Shown here: positions 35,300 to 46,712 of the stretch, piece by piece
Layout: each line of letters opens with the position of its first letter
How positions within the stretch are numbered: position 1 is the first letter of the stretch
Source: Blasia pusilla
Taxonomy: Eukaryota; Marchantiophyta; Marchantiopsida; Blasiales
Direction: 5' to 3'
DNA: 64,000 bases
Assembly (NCBI GenBank): GCA_050084515.1
Contig: CM114272.1
Span: forward strand, 57,350,001-57,414,000
Program-made: the position numbers and the translations under genes
The notes under the pieces: generated by a model
Seen by the model: only the letters and a program-made list of their open reading frames with translations
What the model was told of the DNA's origin: nothing
Database searches by the model: none

Positions 35300-37960
35300 C
35301 TAAAAATAGCCATCCCCTTGGTAACCTGCGCGTATAGGTTACCAGGGGCGGGTGACCTAGTCAACAAGTCACCCGGTTGTGAAAGACCTCAATATGAAAG
35401 TTTTCAGAAATGACGTTCCTGGCACAATGGACCTATCCTCAACCTCATCCGACACTGTGGGACAAAGTTACACTCAAGATAGTCCGCTGGCTCCTACGCC
35501 TTATCCATGATAGATCTCGGCCTATCGGCTACTCAGATGTGACAACTCTGACTCCAACTAGAGTTATCAATGTAGGCTTTAGAACCTCAAGCTTATGGTT
35601 CTACTTCAGCAATAGAAAGGATGTGTTATGTAACTCACTAGAAGAAATCTTGGTTTTATGAAGGGGTTATATGACTCATACGAGTCATACTTTACATTCC
35701 ACCATTGGCAATGACTAACGACTACTTTATACACAAAAGCCAAGTGATAGTTATTGGCGACTATGCTAACTAGGATGGTTGGCTTAGGTGGACGCTTCTA
35801 CATGACTAGAGGGTGTAGTCATGAGGCCATGACTGACACGCCACTTAGATGACAGGGAATAATGACACATCAGCATATGACGTGGACTGATTGGCGTGAC
35901 ATGTCACTGATGATGTGGACTTTGGAAGACAACTCGTGTAGTCATATCTAGGATATCTGTCTAGTTACCAACAATGACTACAATAGTCATGTTTAGTCAT
36001 GTAAAAGTACACAATATCCAATGATAATGTGACACGTGTACCCCATGGCTGAGGAATCCACTTGGCAGTAAAAGTCATGTCTCCACTAGTCATTGAATTT
36101 TCGGATTCAATCGTAGTAAACAACTCGTGTAGTCATTTCAAAAAAAATTCAATACTGTAATGTACTCATGTAATCACGTTTAATCACTCGTCGAGTAGTG
36201 ACTCATGACTAGAGTAGAAGGCCCTACAAATGGTGTATGCATAACCCTACAATTGTGGGAGTTGCGGACACAACAGAATGAGTCCTATAGTCATTGCAAT
36301 AGGACTGAATGAGTCATTTTTATTGACTAGGTAGGTAGGAAAGCTCGTTGCACCAATCAAATTGATAAGATTGACAATGAATGTAGATTTCATTTTTGGA
36401 ATTTTTGATGAGTTTATTAATGCCTTTTGAAAGATATTTCACTTGTAATTGGATATAAATTACTAAAATCCTCATGTCCATTTCTATTTTGAATTGCATC
36501 ACTAAACCATACACCTAAGCATATTATACAATTTGGAATAAGGGCACACAACCATCAACATGGCAACTCAACTACAAGGGGATGAAATGCAAAAAAGAAC
36601 ACAATATGAGTGTCTTAAAAGTAAGATCTAACATCAGAATTAGCACGGTTTCAAGTGATGCATGGCACACTACCATCATCTAAACTGGACCCAATCGCTA
36701 CTAATTACAAATTGTATCCCAAGATCTACTATTGAGGGGCGTGAAGTTGAAGATTGACAGATAACATTTATCTCAAGACACAATCCCTATATACGATCTT
36801 CCCGTGGAAGGATTGTATAGAGGGAGGATGACATCAAAGGTCTACACCACTGCCGGAGAAACTAAAGCTCTCCAATTCTTGCAAGTTCAAGAGCAACTCA
36901 CTCCCTATTCTCCATGCCTGCCTCCACTCACCTGGTTTCAATCATCACAAAGTAACATCAGTGTTTAAATCTAATCATGATTTTATATACTTTGGCATAT
37001 ACGTCTCTAAAGCTATCCCCGCTGCACCCTGGCTAAGAAGAAAGGAATACCACTGGTGAAATGCCATTACACACCCTAAACGAGAGAAGGCTGAATGATA
37101 TACTGCTCACTAATGCACTTAGAAACTGATCATTAAGCATGAGAACTCCCCAGATGAGTAGCATTCTACATAATTGTTGCAGAAAAGTCTTCCTATTACA
37201 CTTATATGGAGATAATTAGACTACGCTCACCTGTATATTCTTCTCAAAGTCATGATTTGACAAGGAATGGGAAGGAATTCATTGAAAGAATGCAAATCTC
37301 ACCATGCGTAAAGTTACAAATATATTCAATAAAACTTCTCTTGAATTTGGACTAGTACATCCAAGCTTCGCCTTCCCTTGGAGTTCGCGATGTGGAATGG
37401 CTCCACTTTGGATTGTTCTCCGATCTGGATTCTTTCCAAATTTATTAAAATAAAAAATTTCTAAAGAGTTCGGGCATGCAAAAAACCGATTGAAGAAATC
37501 CGCCACCGATCTCATGAAACATTATGATCGAAGTAGAGCAGCTATGAAGCAATCTGCTATTGCACTCAACGACCATGAAAACTCCACAATCCACCTCAAC
37601 TCAAACATTGAGAAGTATCATCTCATATAGCATCATGTTTGATAAGAAGTACAAAATCTGTGTTGAATCAATGTGACTCTGGCATGATAAAGTTGAGGCA
37701 ATAACTTTTGAGTTAGTAGCTATTGCTGATTTGTTTTGAATGCAACAGATTTATGGAAGGAATGCCGGTATATAGTCACCAAATAAGGGCTGGCAGGGTA
37801 GGGAGTGTGGTGAAATATTATGGTCTTGGACAATAGCACTATTGACTAGGACTCTTATTATGTGTATCAGGAAACATCTAGATTGCTTGTGTATATTTAG
37901 AAACTCTGTAAAGTCTAGCTTGATCCAAAGCAACAAGTATCACACTTTGAAAGAGAATTA
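35300..37960. other. Non-coding DNA rich in AGTCAT/ATGACT, then AT-rich DNA
   Basis: From about 35650 to 36330 the hexamer AGTCAT or its complement occurs around ten times in under 700 bases, often as TAGTCATG or GAGTCAT. The same motif-rich sequence flanks element B (40450-40490 and 50800-50980), so it seems to be a dispersed repeat family into which B inserted. The rest to 37960 shows no gene. Confidence 0.5.
35320..35374. repeat. Two adjacent short hairpins
   Basis: GGTAACCT...AGGTTACC (8-bp stem, 35320-35343) is followed at once by GGGTGAC...GTCACCC (7-bp stem, 35350-35374). No T-run follows. The role is unknown. Confidence 0.5.
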
Positions 37961-38144
37961 CAGTAGTAATAGTTAAGTGTGGTGTTAGTAGGCATTGAAG
38001 AGGAACATCAAAGGTAAGCCATACCCATTATATGCAATAAACCTAACACACTAGGATGGGTGTAGAGAGAGATTGTTCTCATTAAGTAGTGCCTCTCGTA
38101 GCCTTGCAACCATAGACCCCGCGCCCTGGCTGGATGATGCTTTG

Positions 38145-38146
<2 letters not shown>

Positions 38147-38207
<61 letters not shown>

Positions 38208-38249
38208 GGCGATCAATCAACTCACATCTCATTCCACCAGGGCCTAAGG
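38147..38249. repeat. (AG)n tract with downstream shared sequence, copy 1
   Basis: About 58 bases of AG repeat, then TTCGGCGATCAATCAACTCA and ACATCTCATTCCAC. The identical unit recurs at 38495-38635, so the tract and its flank were duplicated together. Confidence 0.9.
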
Positions 38250-38491
38250 GACAAACAAGAATTTAGCAAAGTCCTGAACGCTAGTCATGAACGGGAGGAC
38301 CCCGGAGCTCGGTGAACAAAGAGATCCGGGAAGTCAAGCCTAATGTGATCGTAAAGGTGCGGTGAAGAGGTAGTGATGTTCATCATCAACAAGCCCCGAA
38401 GTTGCAAAATCTACATAATCATCCTCTCTTTTCTTTCGTGGAGAATTTTCCTTTCTCAATCTCAATGTAAGAGAAAGAAGGGAATGGGGAT

Positions 38492-38635
<144 letters not shown>

Positions 38636-38639
38636 CGGT

Positions 38640-39480
38640 ACAAACCCGAAGGAATTGATGGCTTCTTGGTCACGGGCGGAAATGCGGGAGCAAAAAGAGA
38701 AAGTGGAAAAAAGGCAAACACGTATGACAATCAACGCAATGCGAGCCAAGTTCACTATCTAACCTAAAGTCCAAGTTGACAAAAATGGTAGAAATTCCTA
38801 ATGTCTGTAAGTCCGCATACATTCCTTGCTGCATCACAGCATACTCCCAAATATGCCCGAACGCATGGCATTCCCTACCCGCAATCGTTCACGTTTCTCA
38901 CTGCTCTTGAGATCCCTACCTACAAGGCCCACTCACTATCTCCCACCAACGCACTAGCAAGTCGATTACAAAATGGACCCTAATTTGCGGCCACGTCGAC
39001 GTGGTCCCATATGCCTTGCCAAAGGATCATGTGCCATCTCATGCCCCATCATTCTCCATAACAGCCAAGTCAAGATGTGGCCCTCTGGGGGACTTACACT
39101 TATTTTTCTAGTAAGCAAGGGTTGTACATGAAAAACTAGCATATAACAACGGTCCACAAAAATCCACCATACTCAACGAGCTCTTATCTACCATGTTCCC
39201 TAAGCCCCAAGCCATGACCCAAGAGTCTTGTTTACCGATTATAGGTTGAGCATGTAACCTCCCTTCCGTCCGAGGGCTTCCAGGTGCACTTCTTCTTAAG
39301 GTTCCCTAAACAAAGACACATTATTTGACTAAACCTTAGCCCTTGTTTCTTCGACTTTCATAATGCATAACTCAAAAGGGTAAACTTCGCATCTTCACTC
39401 TCTTTCCCCAAAACAACAATAATCTTTTCCCAGAGGGGCACCCTAATCCCAAGAACCTCGAGGAAAAGAAAAGATTAGAA
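38640..39480. other. Intergenic DNA, no gene seen
   Basis: Only short frames without domains. A GTCGACGTGG patch and scattered CCTAA-type motifs are present, with no repeats of note. Confidence 0.5.
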
Positions 39481-39485
39481 AAAAC

Positions 39486-40380
39486 CAATCACACATGGAG
39501 TTAAACACCGTAAACCCTAAATTTATCACTATATTACCTTGACAATGACACAACGGTTTGGAACAAGACTACTGGGAGTCCTCGTCCTCCTTCTTGATGC
39601 ACCATTTTCTCTACTCCCCATCAGACATGAGTCCAAAAATCATGAAATTTTTTCCAAAGGGGAAATCTAACCGTAGGAACAAAAGGGAAAATAAAATTTT
39701 TCAAATGACCATTCACACATGGAATTAAACATCGTAGACCCTAAATAAGGTTTTTGATTTTTCTTATTAGCATGGGGGCTAAAATAGTAGATCTGCACCG
39801 TTGAAGATGTGGAATCATTTAATAATGGTGCCATGGAAAAGATTCATCACCATCCAATGGTGGGAAGAAAAGTTATCACCATGTTACCATAAAAATGACA
39901 CAACGGTTTGGAACAAGACTACTTAAAGTCCTCATCCTTCTTCTTAATCCACCAATTTCTCTCCTCCCCATTAATCATGAGTCCAAAAATCATGAAACTT
40001 TTCCCAAAATGGCACCCCAACCCTAGGAACCCTGAGGAAGAGAAAAATTTAGAAATGACCATTCACACATGGAATTAAACACCGTAAACCCTAAATAAAG
40101 TTTTTGATTTTTGGTATTAGCATGGGGGCTGAAATGGCATATTTCAATCGTCAAAGATGTGGAGGGATTTAATGACAGTGCTATGGCAAAGATTCATCAC
40201 CATGCAATGGTAAAAGTTAAACATTAAAAGTATGTTAACATGAAAATGCCACAAGAGTCAAAATAATCATACTCAATGCCATCTTCCTCCTTCATGACAC
40301 CTTTCCTCCCCCTACCTTCTTTTGAATGGGGTCCAAAAATCAAGATTGGTTTTTGAGAGGGGTACCGGTACCCAAAGCCC
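39486..40380 (+). repeat. Diverged tandem repeat, three units of about 350 bp
   Basis: The unit begins with CACACATGGAATTAAACACC and contains CCTAAATAAGGTTTTTGATT, GCATGGGGGCTRAAATRG and CACAACGGTTTGGAACAAGA. Starts at about 39487, 39711 and 40061 give spacings of 224 (internally deleted) and 350. Each unit carries GTARACCCTAAAT, which resembles a telomere repeat but occurs only once per unit. No coding capacity. Confidence 0.75.
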
Positions 40381-40492
40381 AGGAATGCATGATATATATT
40401 CCAACAACAATAAAAAAAAACTCCTTAACATTGGAGCATAGAGTACTTAAGCACATTAGTCGTTGTTTATGACTAGGTATTACTAGACAAGT

Positions 40493-40999
40493 TGTCACGT
40501 CCTTTAGGATAGATCGATGAGATCTAGTAGAGCGTCTTCAAGAGTAATGGAGGACAGGCCTAGGAGGTCGAGGATGACCTGCTGAGGCCCCGGGAAACCT
40601 GAGAGAGCAGGTTTCCCCTTCGTTTTGGCTCATTTGGAGCCATATTGAGGAATTTACTATTTAAGGTAGGTACCATTTTGAATATATGATCGACTTTCTA
40701 TTTTGGGTAAGTGGCCGTTGACCTCCTACATCAGGTCAAGAGCCAAGGAGGTGAGTTGGGAGAATAGGTTACCATGGAGAGAGCTTGGGAGAGGGGAGGG
40801 GTATATATCCCAAGGAGAGAGAGCTTGAGAGCTCATTCTCTCTTTGTTGAACCTCTTGGCATGAGGCGGACGAACTATGGTCCCTTGCCTTGTGAGTGTA
40901 ACCTAAGCCTCTCATTAGGAGAGTGGGTTTGGTTTGACATGAGAGAGAGTGCACACCTTTGAGAGCTATGGTGTGAGATTGTGTAGAGAGAGATTAGAT
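40493..40999 (+). repeat. 5' LTR of element B (3' end missing)
   Basis: It starts TGTCACGTCCTTTAGGATAG and matches the right LTR to about 40999, including the core GGGGTATATATCCCAAGG (TATA-like) and CATTCTCTCTTTGTTGAACC. The last about 135 bases present in the right LTR are absent. In their place is a perfect 13-bp hairpin. The TATA-like box and the GA-rich stretch after it are the likely promoter and transcript start region. Confidence 0.85.
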
Positions 41000-41016
41000 A
41001 TAGTCTCTCTCTACAC
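40981..41016. repeat. Perfect 13-bp inverted repeat at the LTR-leader junction
   Basis: GTGTAGAGAGAGA and TCTCTCTCTACAC pair perfectly around a 10-base loop. The left arm is the LTR's own sequence (GCGTAGAGAGAGA in the right LTR); the right arm is only here. Confidence 0.85.
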
Positions 41017-42519
41017 AAAGAGATAATGAGATAGCTACAATGCGGGAGCTTGCTGGAGTTTCGCTGTGTTTACAGGTTAGGGACTGTGTTCCCTACTTCA
41101 TGACTCATGGGAGTGCTCACGGGAGCAAGAGTCATTCAGTTTGTTGTTTTCCTTTACCGTTTTTTCGTACGGGAGAGTGGCGCGCGGAAGCGCTGCCCAA
41201 ATGTTGGCAGAATTTGAGTGTGTGGGCGGATTACCCATGCCGGTGCTCTCGGGAGCATCATGCAGCTTTCTGATTTGTCTTTTCACAAGTTTTACATTTT
41301 CGTTGGGAGAAATGAGCGTGGAAGCGCTGCCGAATGTTGGGTAGAAGAAAGAGACGTTGGGTTTTACGACAGACCCCGTTAGTTTTTACTGGAATGCCCG
41401 GTTCCAAATATTTTTTAATATTGGCGTAGATCATGAAGTTGTGCACGCTCTGCAATAAACAGTGCGCAATTTGGAGTTGCGAGCAAAAAGTTATGGTCAA
41501 TCTTGCAAAATTTCCATTGTTAGGCAATTTTTAGGGTTAAATCGTTCAAACCCTAAACCAGTCGCCACACCGGCGGCGGCCGTCGCCGTCATAGTCACCA
41601 TCAACCGTCACCATCAATGGTCCACTGTCCGTTGTCCACCCTTGGTTTCCATTACCGCCGTTATGGAGTGGAGGGTTTGTTGATTCTCGGACTTGCGTCG
41701 CCATCACGTACTTTGTTTTGGCCCCCACCGTCATCAACCTGTGATGGCATATGACCTCCTATTATAGTGTTTGAGTTTTCATTTCATGCTGCTATGTTGT
41801 GATTGGTAGCCGCTCAATGACAATCGGGTACTGTGCCGTGAGGGCCGTAGCCGCAACGCGCCGCCGATTGCCGCGCCATGCCGCTCGTGGCCGCACCGCA
41901 CCGTCCCGATCGCGGAGCCGCTTTAGCATTGTGGAGCAGAGTGTGGGTTTATTGTTGATTGAGGAGGATATGCCGCCGAGTGCCGCATCCCATCATCGAG
42001 GGCCGTGCCGCTCGTAGCCGTTCCGTGCGGCCTGCAACGCCGCATTGTTTCGCTGGAACCGCACCGTCTATCGAGGAGTTTTGAGCAACGTCAGTACGGG
42101 AGGGTATGACTTGCTGACTGGTGGAGTTGTCTCCACGACCGAGTTGGGGTCTGATTTGCAGTTGCTGAGGACCGACATCGACATGTGTTCAGGTTACCCA
42201 TTCTGGTCGTTTATCCTGCACGTGTGAGGGATTCTGGGATTTGGGTAGTTTATTTGGGGATATTGGGTGTGTGGATGCTGAGAGCATCATTTATGTATGT
42301 GGTCTAGGGGACATAGACCTGTGTGGGATGTCTGGAGTTGAGGGTAGGTTGTCGATGAGATGATAGCTTGGTTGATTTGCCGCACCACGCCGCTTATTGC
42401 TGCACGTTACATGTCTCGGGGAGGGAGAGTGTAGATCGAGTGCCGCATGTTTGGGATGAGTGATTGAGGGATTACTCGCGAGGCAAGAGTGATTGGGTGA
42501 GAAGGGCACGAGGGTCATC
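41017..42519 (+). other. Leader region of element B (5' untranslated)
   Basis: About 1.5 kb between LTR and gag without a conserved frame. It holds a diverged duplication (GCTCACGGGAGCAAGAGTC at 41114 and GCTCTCGGGAGCATCATGC at 41247, both ending GCGCTGCC-AATGTTGG). Further on, at 41.82-42.07 and 42.38-42.45 kb, there is a GC-rich series of GCCGC-type motifs. A tRNA primer-binding site was not recognised. Confidence 0.55.
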
Positions 42520-44507
42520 ATGGCATCCATTCAGGACTTTGAGAGGCGAGGTGGTGAACCCGAGAGTAGCTCTAGAGGTTTTACGCGAAGTGGCATGAGG
42601 TTCTGAGGGTCTTCACGTCACGAACCACCTCGAACTCCTTCTATGTCATCGTCAGATGAGGGGGAGGGTGTAGAGGAGTTTGTGAGCATATTGCCACACA
42701 TTGTCAGTGGTCCTACTAGTTGGGCGTACGAGATGGACGACCGGGGTAGAGGACCGCGTAGGTTTTCAAGTGCAGTAGTTATGATTGAGTTGCACGATTT
42801 CATAGCAGAGTTTAGGAGTTGGTGCGACTCCCAACGGGCCAGGAACTCTAGAGAGTTCAACCCGTTTACAGCATGGAACGGTATGTTCTAGCATTTAGAG
42901 GGGGCACCCATGGAGGATTACCATGAGTTTTCCCATAGATATGAGGCATGGCGACTCTACTACGACCCACACTATGTGTCGTGGACAGAGCCGTTCCCAG
43001 ATGAGGAGGAGGAGTCACGAGAGGCTACTTCCTCTTCCACTAGTGATATTTTGGGAGGGGTCACTCGTAGTGGAGCAGTTGCACCGTCTAGTCGGGTTCG
43101 TCCCAGGTTCAACCCCGTGGTTGAGTTCTTTGCTGAGTTGAGGGCAAGCTACCAGGGGGTACGGACGGAGAAGTTGCGGAGCATCCACAACTTCCAGAGG
43201 CGTCTGGGAGAGAGTTTACGTGAGGCTTACACTTGCTTGCGCCCGTTGATCAATGTCACTCAGGGGATGACAGAGGCTCAGACTATCCAGTTATGGTACG
43301 CGATGCTGGACCAGACCCTGCGGCCACGGGTGCGGGAGGGGATGCTTCTTATGAATACCTCCCGACATTGATAGATGTTTTTAGGACCGCCGAGAACATT
43401 GAGCGCAATATGGCAGAGGAGAGCGTAGCCACCATGGGTTCTGGGCGAGAGCAGTCGCGATTGGCTGCGCCACCTGTGCAACAACATGGACTCCGAGATA
43501 GGTCAATTATGGCACCACGAGCTCAAGGAGGATACCGAGAGCCCGTGACACAAAGACCTGCGCCTTCATATGCGGCTCAGCAGTAGCCGCCTACTATTAC
43601 TTGTTGGTCATGTGGTAGAGCCCATCATGAGCGCGATTGCACTCGTCAAGGTCATGGACGTGTGCCTCAGCATCGAGGAGGAGATGTTGCTACACCAGGA
43701 GGTTATCAGTGTGACTATTGTTAGAGGTATGGTCATACACGCGCCAGGTGTTTCAGTTTACATCCTAAGTTACAACCTGACCGAGGGCCAGAGAGGGCAC
43801 CAGAGCAAGTAGCCGGTCCGGGTGGGCCTAGAGATCGTGCACTAGGTGGTCTCGTTGGGGGACGAGGATTTGGAGTTGCCCGACAGGGCGGTGGAGCTGC
43901 CCGTGGAGGAGGTAGAGTACCACCACCTAGGCGCGCCGAGGGAGACGCCAGACGTGAGGCTGGAATGGCTGCTCAGATACAGCAGCTTCAGGAGCAGATT
44001 GCCGCTATGGCATTGAGGTTACCCGATGCCGGATCCGTGGCATCGACATCATATGGAGCAGCCAAAGATTTGGAGGATCCTAGTTGGATGTGCGGGGTTG
44101 CCCAGATGGAGGCCGCTGCAGTTGTGACGCGTGGAGCATCCGCAGAGTTGGATCCACAGCGAGGGGAAGCCAAAAAAAAGACTAGGCTTCCTCAGTCTTT
44201 CACGTTGTCCGAAGCGATGAGGACCCCATCGATGGATCCTCATCATTGTTCCTTGAGAGTTGGTGATGTTGTTGGTGTGCAAGCACGGAGGGCGATGGGA
44301 GAAGCGAGTGCGATGACTCCTATTGTTGATGCTCAAGAGGGGCATGTATCGAGCATATTGTTGGGGGCGACCACCATTGTGTACCGCACTCCTTTATTTT
44401 CTGCTTCCGATGTTATGCATTGGGGGGTACGCCCACCGAGGCTTTTTGGCTGGACGCTTTGCTATGTGAGCGCAGAGTTGGAGTTCATGCATCACGTTCA
44501 AAGGTGA
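42520..44507 (+). pseudogene. Gag of element B (capsid and two zinc knuckles)
   Basis: From ATG at 42520 (MASIQDFERRGG) one register runs to 43371 with stops at about 42604 and 42889. It contains the capsid-like part FFAELRASYQGVRTEKL and FQRRLGESLREAYTCLRPLI. A frameshift near 43340 moves it to the frame ending at 44507. Knuckle 1 (43602-43640) is CWSCGRAHHERDC. Knuckle 2 (43710-43751) has CDYC and RYGHTRARC separated by a TAG. An Arg/Gly-rich stretch and a short coiled part (MAAQIQQLQEQIAAMALRL) follow. Gag packages the element RNA; the knuckles bind nucleic acid. Confidence 0.85.
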
Positions 44508-45052
44508 TTGCAGAGGAGGTGATGCACCTGCCCTTAGAGCGGATGCTCGGACCGTCCACGTCAGATTCATGGCAGGCTGCGGCTGCTAGGATGGCGGAGA
44601 TGCTCACTAGACTCGCGATAGAGTGCGCCATGGCTTCTCCTGGTGTTGTGTTGCTGGATAACCAAGGAGAGGTCTTCCAGTTGGTGAGTCTTGGAGGTAG
44701 AGCTTTTAGTCCGCAGCGCGTCTTGTTGGATTCAGGAGCGCAACCCCTGATGTTGGGGAAAGCGTCATTCAGAGGATTGGGCTTGACGAGAGCCGATGTG
44801 GAGCGTTGTCCATTCCAGATATAGACATCCTTGGGTGGAGCGAGTACCACACAGTATATCACCCGACAAGAGGTCGTGGTGAGGATTTGCCCGAGACATC
44901 CTACAGATGAGTCTGTGGTGCGCGCCAAGGCGATAGTGACTGATGCAGAGTCCTACGAAGTCTTGGTTGGTGGAGCAATGTTATACCCGATGGGGTTTTC
45001 CTGGATTACTGGGAGGAGTCGGCGCCCTCTGACCAGGATGGCAGTCAGGTGA
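44420..45052 (+). pseudogene. Retropepsin-like aspartic protease (element B)
   Basis: The frame 44420-44824 contains QRVLLDSGAQPLMLGK with the intact catalytic DSGA at 44729-44740. After a TAG and a frame change the second half reads AESYEVLVGGAMLYPMGF. The partner LDFWEE segment seen in element A is out of frame here. It overlaps the end of gag in a different frame, as expected where Gag-Pol expression once needed frameshifting, although decay makes that unsafe to conclude. Confidence 0.8.
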
Positions 45053-45092
45053 TGGGCGCCTTAGTTCATTACCCGTTCGATTCACAGGTGTA

Positions 45093-46676
45093 GTGATCGA
45101 GCAACGGCCACGAGAGATGGCGACCTTAGCAGCATTTAGTAGTGCCATCACTTGGCCTAGTGATTTGATTGAGGGATATGTCCATGCAGAGGATACTCCC
45201 GTTCTTGACATTTCTATGGAGAGGAGTGTTATGGTAGCTGCATCATTCCATGGAGGAGAGGTGCCGCTGTGGGGCTCGACTGAGAAGCTTCGACGATTGG
45301 CAGATGAGAACGTGCAGACCGCATGGAGCGAGGTGTTGCGTTTGCACTGGAGCGGGATGGGTCAGAGGAACCCGAGGTAGCAGGGAGTGCTACGATGACA
45401 CCCTTGGATACCACACCCATTGTGTGGTGTATCTCCGAGGAGGGTATTCGAGTGTTAGATCTCTTTGGAGGGATTAGCACCGTGTTAGCTGCTGGTGTGC
45501 AGGCAAGAGTGCGAATACAACAGTACGTGTATAAGGAGAGTGATGATGTTGCGAGGGGCGTCTCACTATGACATGTGGCGCAATTACGCCTCCGTTTTCC
45601 CGACTTGTTTTCTGTGTCCGCGGTATAGGGGTACCAGAGTTCCCTACCAAGGGATATTTCCTTGTTAGGGGCGCATGACTTAGAGCGAGTAGGGACCATT
45701 GATTTGGTCATTTCCGGTTGGCCATGTCAGGGCCAATTGAGTGTTGGACGAGGTAGCGGGTTGGCTGCCACTCGGTCCTCATTGTTTTGGGAGATGTTGA
45801 GGGTCTTATGGCAGTTGCAAGAGCACATGTCTCGTTCTCCAGCCTACATTCTGGAGAATGTGCCGATCTTAGGAGACTCCAGGTCACAGGTGGTGACAGA
45901 GTGCTCATCAGATGCGTGCCTGGATCGTCCCAGCAGTGTTCTTGGATGCGGCGAGTGTAGGTTCTAGAGCCAATCGCCCGCGTCTATGGTGGACCAACTT
46001 GGTGCCCCATGCGGTGTTACGGAGGGCGTATGCAAGAGTGGAGCGCCCCTCCCATTTGTTAGTGGATTCTATTCTAGATCCAGGTTGTCGATCACAAGCA
46101 ATGAGGCACGATGATCGACCACCGCTGACTGTGGTCAACAGGGTAGGCAGGCTGCGGGCAGCCTTTCCCATGTTTGTGAGTTTTCCCGCTTCCTATGCAT
46201 ACAAGGAGGCCGGTCCTTGCTTGGTTTGGGATGACCAAGTTCAGAGGTTTGTGGAGCCCAACCCCGACGAGAAAGACCGGGCGATGGGATTTCCCACGGG
46301 AGTGACGGCAGTCCCGTCAGTATCAGAGGCATCATCATGCCATATCTTGGGTCAGGCAATAGACCTGAACTGCTTGACATGGATCTTCAACTTGGGAGTG
46401 GCTAAGCAGCGTCGGATGAGATCGCGACAGATCATAGCGGTTGCATTGTTGAGCCCCATTCCTACCGAGACAATGGAGGCAGTGGTAGGGGGCGAGACCC
46501 GAGGAGATCTACCCACCAGGAGAGATCGGGAGAGACACCCTTGGACTTCTTGGGATGTTTTGCACGTACACAAGGAGATGATAGCAAGAGCATTGAGCAT
46601 GGTTTCGGGCACTCCACGTGGAGGAGATCAGAGTTTGCAATTGGCTTGCGGAGAGCGGCCAAGTGTTAATGTTTGA
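45093..46676 (+). pseudogene. C5-cytosine DNA methyltransferase, DNMT3-like, inside pol of element B (PCQ and ENV intact)
   Basis: Motifs in order: GIRVLDLFGGISTVLAAGV (motif I, 45452-45499); VGTIDLVISGWPCQG (motif IV, catalytic Cys codon 45725-45727); YILENVPILGD (motif VI, Glu codon 45854-45856); FLDAASVGSRANRPRLWWTN (motif VIII, about 45942-46001); a target-recognition stretch of about 80 codons; DRAMGFPTGVTAVP (IX) and LGQAIDLNCLTW (X). Frames 45323-45967 share one register with two stops; a frameshift at about 45910 leads into 45912-46676. The catalytic region is about 370-400 codons, close to the DNMT3 catalytic domain. There is no separate start: it follows the protease and continues in the same register into RT. 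It would methylate DNA, perhaps the element's own cDNA or target chromatin. Confidence 0.9.
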
Positions 46677-46712
46677 GATGGGGTTGCACCATAGCAACCA
46701 CCGATACGCGCG

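Larger units (their letters stand above)
26570..35300 (-). mobile_element. Element A: Ty3/Gypsy retrotransposon with DNA methyltransferase and PHD finger (decayed)
   Basis: Read on the minus strand, the order is partial gag with two zinc knuckles (35.06-34.5 kb, continued at 32.85-32.5 kb), retropepsin (32.3-31.7), C5-methyltransferase (31.7-30.1), RT (29.87-28.87), RNase H (28.87-28.4), integrase (28.2-27.14) and PHD finger (26.93-26.79). It is collinear with element B. The capsid part of gag and a 5' LTR were not found. At the 3' side, a short sequence near 26575 (ATATCGCTACACAACATACATCG) resembles the end of the family's LTR. A 1.5-kb insertion interrupts gag and a 260-bp tandem duplication interrupts the methyltransferase. 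Scattered stops and frameshifts show it is not active. Confidence 0.88.

Noticed and set aside
39530-40100. CCCTAAA-type telomere-like motifs, suggesting an interstitial telomere
   Set aside because: The motif occurs once per 350-bp unit and is not in tandem, so it is part of an ordinary diverged repeat.
45323-46676. The methyltransferase considered as a host DRM or MET1 gene interrupted by a retrotransposon
   Set aside because: It lacks introns, has the unpermuted motif order (not DRM), is in register with RT in both A and B, and is present at the same position in two separate elements.
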